Part shown: in pieces, positions 19,844-29,049 of the stretch
How the letters are laid out: every line of letters starts with the position of its first letter
Numbering within the stretch: position 1 is the first letter of the stretch
Assembly: GCA_027563935.2 (NCBI GenBank)
Contig: CM050446.2
Location: 26,787,501-26,851,500, forward strand
Direction: 5' to 3'
Source: Costus lasius
Taxonomy: Eukaryota > Streptophyta > Magnoliopsida > Zingiberales > Costaceae
DNA: 64,000 nucleotides
Made by a program: the position numbers and the translations under genes
Notes under the pieces: model-generated
Told to the model about the DNA's origin: nothing
The model's input: the letters and a program-made list of their open reading frames with translations, nothing else
Database searches by the model: none

Positions 19844-20750
19844 TGATGCAGCTACAATAGGTAGGAGGGTCCTTAGTTCTGTACTCTAAGGTAGTACACA
19901 ATGCATGATGAAAATGGGAGGGGGTCTTGAGATGAGAGAAGTGAAAACGCTTCGGAAATGCAACAAGAAACACAATGAAATCAGTGTCGAATTCGATCGG
20001 GACAACACAAATGCGAAAGGGGATCAATGACACTCAAACTAATGAAATAACACACTAACCTGTTAGCAAATTTTAAGCTTAGCATGTTTCCGAAGCAGCG
20101 ATGGCGTAGGATTCAGCTTGCGTGCCTATGTAGCTGGATACACACCAAGGAAACAGGAAAACAACCACGCCTCCGATGAACAGATGCTCGTGGGTGAAGA
20201 AGATGAAAGTCAAGGAAAGCACAAAAGGAATTTCGAAAGAGGCAAACCTACCCACTGGTGGCGGCGGGATTTACTTCTTGCAATGGAAAACAAAGCTGGA
20301 ATACAACGAGGAGTCGGGGCTCCGACCAAGACTCGTACAAACACCGGAATCGAGGCACCGACCACGATCCCAAACTCTGGAGGCACTCATAGCTCACCAG
20401 GAGTACTCTACCACTATGAGAGAACTAAGGGAGAAACTAACCCAGCCTCCTCTTTTATAGAATAAGAGGGGAGGGAACAAGACAAAAGAGTAAAGGACTA
20501 GAATCCTAACTAATACCAACTCTTGCAGGCCAAAAGTGGTCAATCTGCAGCTACAAGACAAGGTAAAACAAACTCCTACCAACTATTCCTGAAGCTGGTC
20601 GCATGTCCTTTTGTCCTTTGCACGGAAGTGGCTGGAACGATGGTTAGACACATTTGGAACACGCCACAATGAAGCAACAGAACTTGGATGTTGTGGGCTG
20701 GGTCACCACGGTCGTTGCGCACTCTTGGGCCGTCTTGTTGAGATGGTTAT
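19844..20750 (-). repeat. Chr1 5' LTR, truncated
   Basis: Homologous to 4511-5418. Homology stops abruptly at GAGATGGTTAT and Ath1 RT sequence follows at once. About 540 bp of LTR (the part with the palindromic array), the expected target duplication and about 100 bp of Ath1 are missing. A single deletion across the junction explains all three. The TATA-like box at 20453-20460 remains. Confidence 0.85.
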
Positions 20751-22627
20751 TTTCTTGATGGATATTCTAGTTTTTTTTTTCAGATTCCTATACATACTGA
20801 AGATTAGGTGAAGACTACATTCACGTGCCCGTATGGCACCTTCACTTATAGCTGCATGCCGTTTGGACTCTACAATGCACCTGCCACCTTCCAACATTGT
20901 ATGATGGCCATCTTCTCCAATCTCATTGAGGATATCATGGACGTGTTTATGGATGATTTTTTTGTCTATGGTCCTAGTTTTGATATTTGTCTGTCTAACT
21001 TGTCACGTCTGTTATAGCATTGTGAGGAATTTAATTTGGTTTTAAATTGAGAAAAGTGCCACTTTATGATTAATGAAGGTATTATTTTAGGGCACTTGAT
21101 TTTTGACCATGGTATTGAAGTTGACAGGGCAAAGGTAGAGGTGATTGAGAAATTGCCACTACCATCTTCTATAAAAAGAATAAGGAGTTTTCTTAGTCAC
21201 GTTGGTTTTTATAGATGCTTTGTTAAAGATTTTTCAAAAATTGCTAGACCTCTTACTTTATTACTTGGTAAAGATGTTCCTTTTGTGTTTGACTAGGATT
21301 GTATGGATGCTTTTCTTAAGCTCAAGAAGGCTCTTACCACAGCACCAATAATTCAACCGCCTGATTGGTCGCTTCTCTTTGAGCTAATGTGTGATTCTAG
21401 TGACCATGCTATAGGTGCTGTTCTTGGCCAGCGCAAGGAGAAGAAGTTGCACGCTATCTATTATGCGAGCTGTACATTGGACGATGCATAGATCAATTAT
21501 GCAACAACAGAGAAGGAGTTTCTAGCTAATGTATTTGCATTCAATAAATTTAGATCTTATTTAATTGACTCCAAGGTGACTGTTTACACAGATCATGTAG
21601 CTATCAAATATCTTATGAGCAGGAAGGATTTGAAACATAGGTTGATTAGATGGATCCTTCTATTATAAGAATTCGACATGGAGATCAAAGATAAAAAGGG
21701 CACAAAAAATTCTATTGCTGATCATTTATTGTGCCTCGTTCAGGAAGATGGAGTGGAGAAAGCAGCCGAGCATAAGATCGACGACGCTTTTCCTGATGAG
21801 CATCTCTTTGCTATTGCAAGGATTGATGCTCCGTGGTATGCTGACTTTGTAAATATTTTGGTGTTTGACATTTTACCAGCTAACTTGAATTACCAGTGTA
21901 GGAAGAGGTTTCTATTAGAGGTAAGGCATTATTTCTGGGAGGATCCTTTTCTGTTTAAAAAATGTGTAGATGGGTTGTGCAAGAGATGTGTGCCAGAGGA
22001 AGAGGTTAAGGATGTGCTCTTTCATTATCATGGTTCTGCATATGGAGGACATGCTAGTTCGTCCAAGACCGATTTTAAAGTGCTTCAATCAGGTTTCTTC
22101 TAGCTGACTCTTTTCAAAGATGCTTGGAATTTTATTCTTTTCTGTGAAGAATGCCAACAGACAGGGAACATATCCAGACGCGATGAGATGCCACTAAATA
22201 ATATTTTAGAAATTGAGATTTTTGACGTGTGGGGAATTGACTACATGAGTCCCTTCCCAACCTCGTACGGTAATAAGTATATTCTTGTGGCGATTGATTA
22301 TGTTTCAATGTGGGTTGAAGCTGTAGTGGCTCCGATTAATGATTCATGTGTAGTCATCAAGCTATTCAAAAGGATCATATTTCCGAGGTTTGGGGTTCCA
22401 CGAGTTGTAATACGTGATGGTGGATCCCACTTTATGGAGAAAAAGTTCACCACACTATTGAGCAAATACAGGGTGAAGCACAAAGTATCAACTCCTTATC
22501 ACCCACAGACTAGTGGCCAGATAGAAGTTTCTAACAGAGAATTAAAAAGGATTCTTGAAAAAACTGTCTCTCGATAAAGGAAAGATTGGTCCATGAAGCT
22601 TGATGATATGTCATGGGCATACCAAAC
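20751..22627 (+). pseudogene. Ath1 RT, RNase H and integrase pseudogene
   Basis: This continues the pol interrupted at 4510 and lies in one frame. RT shows FLDGY at the new junction, then CPYGTF, MPFGLYNAPATFQ and FMDDFFVYG (catalytic MDD, 20950-20975). RNase H has CDSSDHAIGAVLGQ and [12 protein letters not shown]. Integrase has HHCC remnants ([17 protein letters not shown]) and a core with [17 protein letters not shown] and the catalytic Glu in [15 protein letters not shown]. Stops at 21015, 21048, 21294, 21489, 21666, 22101 and 22575 break it. Six of these seven are explained by a C-to-T change on one strand. Integrase ends at the WAYQT block where Ang2 begins. Confidence 0.88.
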
Positions 22628-24369
22628 TGTTGGGAAACCCCGGGGATTTAAAAATTTTACAAACATGCACAGCAGAAGCAATCCTCGGAACAGGCCGGTC
22701 CCAAAAACCCAGAAGATCTTGTCATGCGAGGGAATTAACACGGTGAGTAAGAGATGATACCTTAGAGCAATGCAAGGAGATGTGATGTAGGCGCCCAAGT
22801 GTTCGCCCTCTGCAGTCTCACAAATAGTAGATACTCGAGTTCTCTTCTTCCACACCCAGTGCTAACTTCGGGAAGAAGATCCACGCCTTTGGGAGTTTTC
22901 CTCAAGAGCTTGTGCCACCCACAAGGAGGATGCGCCAAGAGGAGGAGGAGGAAGAGAGAAATCGCCAAGAAGAGGGCTCTCAAATGAAGTCACTAGCCCT
23001 TCCTCTCAATCCTCTCAACCCTTATATAGAAATCATGGTGACTCTTAACATTCTAAATTAAATTCAGAATTAATCACAGAATTGAATATAAAATTAAACT
23101 CTGAATTAAAGTCTCATAATGGCCCTTAATAAAGTCCCATTATGGCTCCTTAATGGTGTGACTCAAATTCAGAATTAATTACAAAATTAAGTATAGAATT
23201 TAATTCCCATGAAATCCATTGGGCCTAGGCAACTTATTCTCATGGCCCACTAGGCCTTACGACCCATTGGGCCTCATGGTCTATTTGGCCTTGCTAGACT
23301 TCATTGAGCTTGCTGATTAAGCCATTGAACTCAATCCGATGCCACCCTTAGTTTAAAACAGCTAACTGTGGTTAACTCGGGTTCAATATGCTAAAAATGA
23401 AGATTAGCTCCAATAAGTTCCTGCCATCTCATCAGGCATAAAGGCGCTGATGAATTCTCCCAAATAGATCTGAGTTATCCAATAACTCGATCATAGGGCT
23501 ACTCGATCAATATGAGAACCCGAGTATCAAGTTATGTGACCCTGTAGGTTCCTCTGACATTGGCAGTGATGAACTCAATCATCACAAGCAGTGAGTGGCA
23601 CCTAGTAGTGCATCACTGCTACCCAAGTCTTTGGAATGGATATCAACATCGACATCCCCATCATCGCAATAAGATACCGATGCATTACAGTCTCTTTGCT
23701 AGACTGATATCCGATTGGACAAAGTGTGTCACCACTTTGTTTTCACTTAATCTCATGGTCATGACTAAATTAGGCTTTCACTTAGGTATGACCATACACT
23801 TTCAGTCATGCAACCATAGGGGGGGGGACCGTGGATATATGCTTCCCTCAAGAAGGGGCAAATCCTATGTCTGTCCATTAATCTTCTCACATGGTTTGTG
23901 ATATACCCAATGACAACCGTTATGACCTCCCAACTACGGCGAGATGTTAGGTTGTATCAAAATATGTTCCTAACCATATAGAAGAGTCAATGACCTCAAG
24001 TCAAGGGATCAATGCATCTCCTATCACTTGTGAGGTTAACTCATGACACCAAGTTAGAGTCTCATAGTAGGTCAGTCCACTATATCCACCACTGATATAC
24101 CCATATGCCTGCATTAGCACCTTGTGCCTAACCAGCCCATATGCCAGTCTCACATGTACTAGAGTTGTCCCTTATCTACTCAGGTACTTGACTGGGGACA
24201 CACCGTTTGAGCATAGAAACAATCTATCTCCAGGGACATTATCATGCAAGTACATAATCGCAGATGTAAACATAGCATAATAACAACAATGCCATAATGA
24301 TATATAAAATATCAATGTCAAGTAGTACAAGATAGACTAACAACGGGTCCAAGGACATAAATACCAACA
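22628..24369 (-). repeat. Ang2 3' LTR
   Basis: A 1742-bp LTR recognised by its ends, by the purine tract at 24370-24380 (ATCTCCCACTT on plus), and by homology along its length with the Ang3 LTR. Examples of the homology are ACAGGCCGGTCCCAAAAACC and GGCGCCCAAGTG near the left end. It contains no gene; the frames at 22762-22987 and 23560-23901 are chance or LTR-internal. Confidence 0.88.
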
Positions 24370-24390
24370 ATCTCCCACTTGCACTTAGAC

Positions 24391-25007
24391 TTAGTTGTTA
24401 AGAAATCTCAACCCCATGTCTCTCGTATGACCATCATGCTTCTGCTGCGCCAAAGCCTTGGTTAGTGGGTTTGCTAGATTGTTGTCTATGTCAACTCTAC
24501 TTATCTTGACATCACCTCTGTCAATGATCTCTCTAATTAAGTGAAATCTCCTGAGTATAAGTTTGGATTTTTGATGATACCATGGTTCTTTTGCCTGTGC
24601 TATCACCCCATTGTTGTCACAATAGAGCTCGATCGGATCCACAGTAGTTGGAACCACCTGAAGTTCAGAAATGAACTTCTTTATCCAAATGGCTTCTTTG
24701 GCTGCCTCAGAAGTGGCGACATACTCAGCCTCGGTTGTAGAATCAGCTATAATGGACTGCATGAAGCTTTTCCAGCTTACAACGCCACCATTCACCTTGA
24801 ACACATAGCCGGCCTACGATCTGAAGTCATCAGGGTCTGACTGGAATGATGCGTCAGTGTAGCCCTGAACACTGAGCTCTTCCTATCCCCCATAGACCAA
24901 GAACAAATCTTTAGTTCTTCTAAGATACTTCAGAATGTTCTTTACAGCAACCTAGTGCTGCAGACCTAGATTGGATTGGTATCAGCTGGTTATGCTCACA
25001 GCATAAG
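24391..25007 (-). pseudogene. Ang2 RNase H fragment
   Basis: The open part (24804-24391) holds the copia RNase H end: ADSTTEAEYVA, YCDNNGVIAQAKEP and a RRFHLIREI block, ending GLRFLNN as in the intact relatives. Upstream the same frame is broken three times, in codons for Gln, Gln and Trp in the intact relatives (near 24815, 24885 and 24952), all now TAG. The fragment ends where Chr2 inserted at 25008. Confidence 0.88.
25003..25007. other. Presumed target duplication of Chr2, left copy
   Basis: ATAAG precedes TGACGTAG of the Chr2 LTR. The partner lies outside the window, so this is a prediction from the boundary only. Confidence 0.5.
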
Positions 25008-25523
25008 TGACGTAGCGGATGAATAGGAGGGTTCCTTAAAGAAATACTCTACGGTGGGGAAACTATGATGCGGAAATCCAGGAGAGGGTCTTGAGACGAG
25101 GGAAGAGAAAGCGTGTGCGATCGGTGAAAATCTACGGAGAAAACCGATGGGAATAGCGCGAGATGTAACTTGAGCAACACTCGTGGCGACAAGAAACCAC
25201 AGATCGAAACTCTAACGGAAAATACTCACCTCGATCGCGGAGCAATGTTTGTTTTGCAAGCACACACACACGCCCTTCACAATGCTATGGCAACCCACCA
25301 AGCTTACTCATCCAAGACACAACGCAGCAAGATGAATATGCAAAGGACCCGGTGCCCAAGCGGGGTTCGCCGGGTGTTTTGATTGAAAGCTGAAAAGGAG
25401 CATACAAAGAGGAGTAGAGGGAACTCTAGACGAGCTCCTCGGAGTTTTGCTGGACCTAAGGCCTTGCAAGGGAAGGCGTAAACCACAACAAGAACTAGGA
25501 AACACACAGCCCTTCAGCCCCTC

Positions 25524-25531
25524 TTTTATGG
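25524..25531 (-). promoter_or_regulatory. TATA-like box in Chr2 LTR
   Basis: On the minus strand CCATAAAAGAGGGG, in the same position relative to the CACGGCC array as the box in Chr1 (CTATAAAAGAGG). Confidence 0.4.
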
Positions 25532-26096
25532 ATCAAGAGGGGGGAGAGAGGGTCACAAGCTAAACATGTGAGGTAGTTGGAGAAGCCAACCACCTAAACA
25601 AACTAAAGTAGGGTTAAGATGCCCCTAACTACTGAAAAGTAAAACAAACTAGCAACTATTCCCTGGGCGATTCCTTCATGCGAGGGGTGTGAGGCGTCGA
25701 GTGAAAGAGTCGTCCACATGGTCGCTGTCCGGACCCACGTGGCGCTACACCATCTCCGAGCAAGCCGCCACTAAGCAGCAGAACTTGCTGATGGTGGGCT
25801 GATTCTAGACGTTGTTGGCGGTGTCGTGTGCTGAGTTGACGACCCGGTTATTGTAGTGGTCGGTGAGCTGGTCACGGTCGGTGGTCGAGTCTCGAAGCGG
25901 CCCCCGAGTGAGGGGTAGCGGGGGAAGCGGATGAAGGGATGTCGTGGAAGTAGGAGAAGTCACATTGCCGGAGCGGATGGGGTATGTCATGGCTGTCAAA
26001 GGGCTCATCACTCCCACAAAACGGTCTGGAGGGTGCGAGGACTGCTGAGAACGTCGAACGGGGTGGAAAACCACTATCTTTGGCTTTCTGGGGCTG

Positions 26097-26705
26097 AACA
26101 CGGCCTGGCCGTGTTCATCTTCACGGCCGTGTTCGGCATCTGATTTCTACGCTGAGGTGAACACGGCTGGTGTCATGGCCGTGTTGGGGGTCTGTGAGCT
26201 CGTCACGGCCTGGCCGTGTTCCACATCACGACCGTGTTCGCTGGGGCCGAAATCCACAGAATGTTGTGCTGATTTCACGGCGGTGTCGTAACCTGGAATA
26301 CGAGCCGTAATCTTGTTCACGGCCTGGCCGTGCTCTCTGTCACGGCCGTGTTCGCTGGGGCCGAAATCCACAGAATGTTGCGCTGATTTCACAGCGGTGA
26401 TGTAACCTAGAATACGGGCCGTAATCTTGTCCACGGCTTGGCCGTGTTCTCCGTTACGGCCGTGTTCGCTGGGGCCGAAATCCACAGAATATTGCGCTGA
26501 TTTCACGGCGGTGCCGTAACCTGGAATACGGGCCGTAATCTTGTTCACAACCTGGCCGTGTTCTCCATCACGGCCGTGATTGCTTGAGCCGAAAGTTGCC
26601 TAGCCCGACATGGCGGGTGCCATGGCCGTTTCGCAAGCCGTGTTTTTGTTCGCATCCGCCTTCGACCGTATCACGGCCGTGTTCTCCTTCACGGCCTGGC
26701 CATGT
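26097..26705. repeat. Palindromic CACGGCC array with 114-bp tandem repeat in Chr2 LTR
   Basis: Palindromic modules of the type TCACGGCCTGGCCGTGTTC, then TCACGGCCGTGTTC, occur throughout. Between 26202 and 26543 they are part of a tandem repeat with exact period 114 (unit starts at 26202, 26316, 26430) plus a partial fourth copy from 26544 to about 26597. Each unit also contains GCTGGGGCCGAAATCCACAG and AATACGGGCCGTAATCTTG. Units differ from each other at a few positions only. Confidence 0.9.
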
Positions 26706-26756
26706 TCAGGGCGGCAGAGGGCTTCCTAATCTGAATTTTGGGGGGTGTCTTCGTCA

Positions 26757-27090
26757 AGTCCTGGGAAGTCTCCCCAAGCATCTTCTAGAGGAATGTGGCC
26801 TTCCCCATAGGCGTCTATGACTCCTTTAAGTATCCCGAGGGGGGGGGGGAAGAATGCTCCTCCGGAGAATAAGGTGGAGAGCCATCGGAGGAAGGGGCGC
26901 CGGTGTGGAGGGGCACGTGATACGGTAGGAGGTCGGCGATGTTGAAGATGGGGCTGCGGTGGGAATCCGCCGGAAGGTCGAGGACGTAAGCATTGGAGCC
27001 AAGTCGCCGTAGGACCATGTAGGGACCGGCGCAGCGTGCATGCAACTTCCAATTGGTTCGCGATGTCAAACGCTCAGGGTGGAGATGCAC
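26757..27090 (-). pseudogene. Chr2 integrase carboxyl end
   Basis: The end of pol separated from its body by Ang3. It reads on from HFEIGELVM at 54960 into VHLHPERLTSRTN, then GPYMVLRRLGSNAYVLDLP and FNIADLLPYH, the GPY/F-like carboxyl domain. The frame open to 26815 ends SGYLKES. After a C-rich run at about 26838-26851 another frame stays open to 26726 and reads EDTPQNSD at its end, inside the LTR start. Slippage in the C run could have changed which stop is used. Confidence 0.8.
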
Positions 27091-27095
27091 CATGA
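27091..27095. other. Target-site duplication of Ang3, left copy
   Basis: CATGA here and at 54957-54961 flank Ang3 exactly. Joining the two sides restores the Chr2 integrase frame. Confidence 0.95.
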
Positions 27096-29028
27096 TGTTG
27101 GGAAACCCCGGGGACACTTTACAATTTTCAGAGTCATGGACATACATTTTACGCAACGGAAGAATGTCCCCGAAACAGGCCGGTCCCAAAAACCCAGTGA
27201 AGATCGCAAGCAAGGGAGTCGACACGATGAGTTAGGAAATACCTCAGGAGCAATGTAGAGCGATGCCAATGCAGGCGCCCAAGTGTGCGCCCTCTGCAGT
27301 CTCACACACACGGATCTCTTGAGTTTTCTTCTTCCACGCCCGGTGCTAGCCTCGGGAAGAAGATCCAAGCCTTAGTTCTCCTCTTGAATGCTTGCGCCAC
27401 CTCCAAGGTAGAAGCGCCAAGATGATGAAGAAGAGAGGAGAAGGGAGAATGCCGCCAAGCCTTTACTTCTCTTGCGCCAAAGGAGGAAGAAGAGAAGAAG
27501 CTTGCGGGTAGGGTTTGATGGAAGAAGATGGTTGCGCCAATGCCCCTTGTTCTCGCCCTCTTGATGTGTTCACGCTTTCAAGGATGAATCATCTCCAAGA
27601 GGGGGCGACTAGGGTCACATTTATAGGGCAAGAGGTGGTTAGGGTAAGGGTTAGGATCATGACAAGTGTAGGGCTAGGATGAGGAGGTTTGAGACAAGGA
27701 AAGTCTCCAAGACATTTCCATAATTCTCATTCAACCATTTCTTATTGTGCCCCACGCCTTTCCTTGTGCGCCAAGGCCTTGCCTTGCGCCCCAAGAAATG
27801 CCATAGAGGCATGCATTCCATCCTAGGAAGAGAGGGGAGGCGCCCTTTACTTCCATAATGAAGCAAAGGCGCCAACATGACCCCATTATACCCTTTTAGC
27901 CTCTCATCTCTTCATGAGAACTTGTTATTGGGCCTCATTGGATAATGAGCTAGCCCAAACTTCATTACATGGGTTGATTAAGCACTTGGATCCAATCCAA
28001 TGCAACACTAATCCAAATGTGACCAACCATGGTCAAATACGGGTCAACCTGCCAAAAATGAAGTTTGGCTCCAATAACATTCTTCCATCTCATCTGGCCC
28101 ATTGGTGCTGATGAAATCTCCCAATTAGATCCGAGTTATCCAATAACTCGATCATAAGGCTTCCCGATCAATACGAGAACTCAAGTATCAAGGTGTGCGA
28201 CCCTGTAGGTTCCTCTGACGCTGGCAGTGCTGACCAGAGGTCATCACAAGCAATGAGTGGCACCTAGCAGTGCATCGCTGCTACCCAGGTCATTGGAATG
28301 GATATCGACATCGACATCCCCATCATCGCAACTAGGTACAGATGCATTACAGTCTCTTTGCCGAACTGATATCCGATTGGACAAGTGTGTCAACACTTGC
28401 TTTCATCCAATTACATGGTTATGACTAAAACAGGTTCTCACCTGGGTATGGCCATACACTCTCAGTCATAGAACCATAAAGGAGCTCCATGGATATCATA
28501 CTTCCCTAGGGAAGGGGCAAATCCTATGTCTGTCCATTGATCTTCTCATATGGGTCGTGACATGCTCAATAACAACCGTTATGACCTCCCAGCTACGGCA
28601 AGGTGTTAGGTTGTATCAAAGCAAGTCCCTAACCATATAGAATGATCAATGACCTCAAGTCAAGGGATCAATGCATCTCCTGTCACTTATGAGGATAACT
28701 CATGACACCAAGTCATAGCCTCATAGCGGGTCTATCCAGTATATCCTCCAATGATATACCCATGTGTCTGCGTTAGCACCACGTGCCTAACCAGCCCACA
28801 TACCAGTCTCTCAAGTACCAGAGCTGTTCCATATCCACTCAGGTACATCGACTGGGGACAATTATTTGAGCACAGATCCAATCTGTCTCTAGGGACATTA
28901 TCATGTAAGTACACAATCGCAGGTGTAGACAAACAATGATAACGACAATGCCAGAATGATATATACGTATCAATGTCAAGTAGTACATAAGTTGACCAAA
29001 ACTAGGTCCTAGGGCATATACACCAACA
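27096..29028 (-). repeat. Ang3 3' LTR
   Basis: 1933 bp, ending at the purine-tract complement ATCTCCCACTT (29029-29039). Contains no gene. The frames at 27040-27368, 27657-27878 and 28732-28939 recur in the other LTR copy. Confidence 0.95.
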
Positions 29029-29049
29029 ATCTCCCACTTGCACTAAGAC

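Larger units (their letters stand above)
4511..20750 (-). mobile_element. Chr1: chromovirus-like Ty3/gypsy element, decayed, 5' LTR truncated
   Basis: Read on the minus strand: a partial 5' LTR (20750-19844), a tRNA-Met type PBS, gag, protease, RT, RNase H, integrase, a purine tract, and a 3' LTR (15046-4511) split by Ang1. The pol blocks ([49 protein letters not shown]) are typical of the chromovirus group near CRM/Galadriel. That placement is from memory of the families, not a tree. Target duplication cannot be confirmed: the base pairs before 4511 are GTGGC, but the matching end at 20750 was lost together with part of the 5' LTR. Net length without Ang1 is about 7.1 kb. Confidence 0.85.
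1..22627 (+). mobile_element. Ath1: Athila-like Ty3/gypsy retrotransposon, decayed and split
   Basis: This is the outermost element of the window. In order it shows part of a 5' LTR, a tRNA-Asp type primer binding site at 1466-1483, a gag region, an aspartic protease, then the start of RT up to 4510. The Chr1 insertion follows (4511-20750). RT, RNase H and integrase resume at 20751-22627, where Ang2 interrupts integrase. The rest, including the 3' LTR and any env-like region, lies outside the window. The Athila assignment rests on the PBS type, the CDLGASVSLMP protease motif and the MPFGLYNAPATFQ RT block. The coding parts are full of in-frame stops, so the element is dead. Its left boundary and TSD are not visible. 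Confidence 0.85.
25008..26756 (-). repeat. Chr2 3' LTR
   Basis: The left end is fixed by alignment to the 5' LTR at 63665 (TGACGTAG against TGACGCAG). The other end is placed at CTTCGTCA, which gives a near-perfect terminal inverted repeat TGACG.AG. That end is less certain because only the first 336 bp of the other LTR are in the window. Shared sequence differs by about 6%. It contains a TATA-like box (25524-25531), the palindromic array (26097-26705) and no gene. The frame 26147-26548 is a translation of the 114-bp tandem repeat. Confidence 0.75.

Noticed and set aside
22799..22987. Basic peptide frame RRRRKREIAKK as a possible nuclear protein
   Set aside because: It lies in the Ang2 LTR; the homologous Ang3 LTR does not keep the frame.
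25258..25274. CA-rich run as a microsatellite
   Set aside because: It is short and sits in the Chr2 LTR. The other LTR reads CACACGCGCACG, so it is ordinary drift.
26147..26548. A 133-codon frame with repeated peptide units
   Set aside because: It is a translation of the 114-bp tandem repeat. 114 is divisible by three, so an open frame repeats by itself.
26202..26597. Regular repeats resembling a CRISPR array
   Set aside because: The entire 114-bp unit is repeated without unique spacers, and the window is plant nuclear DNA.
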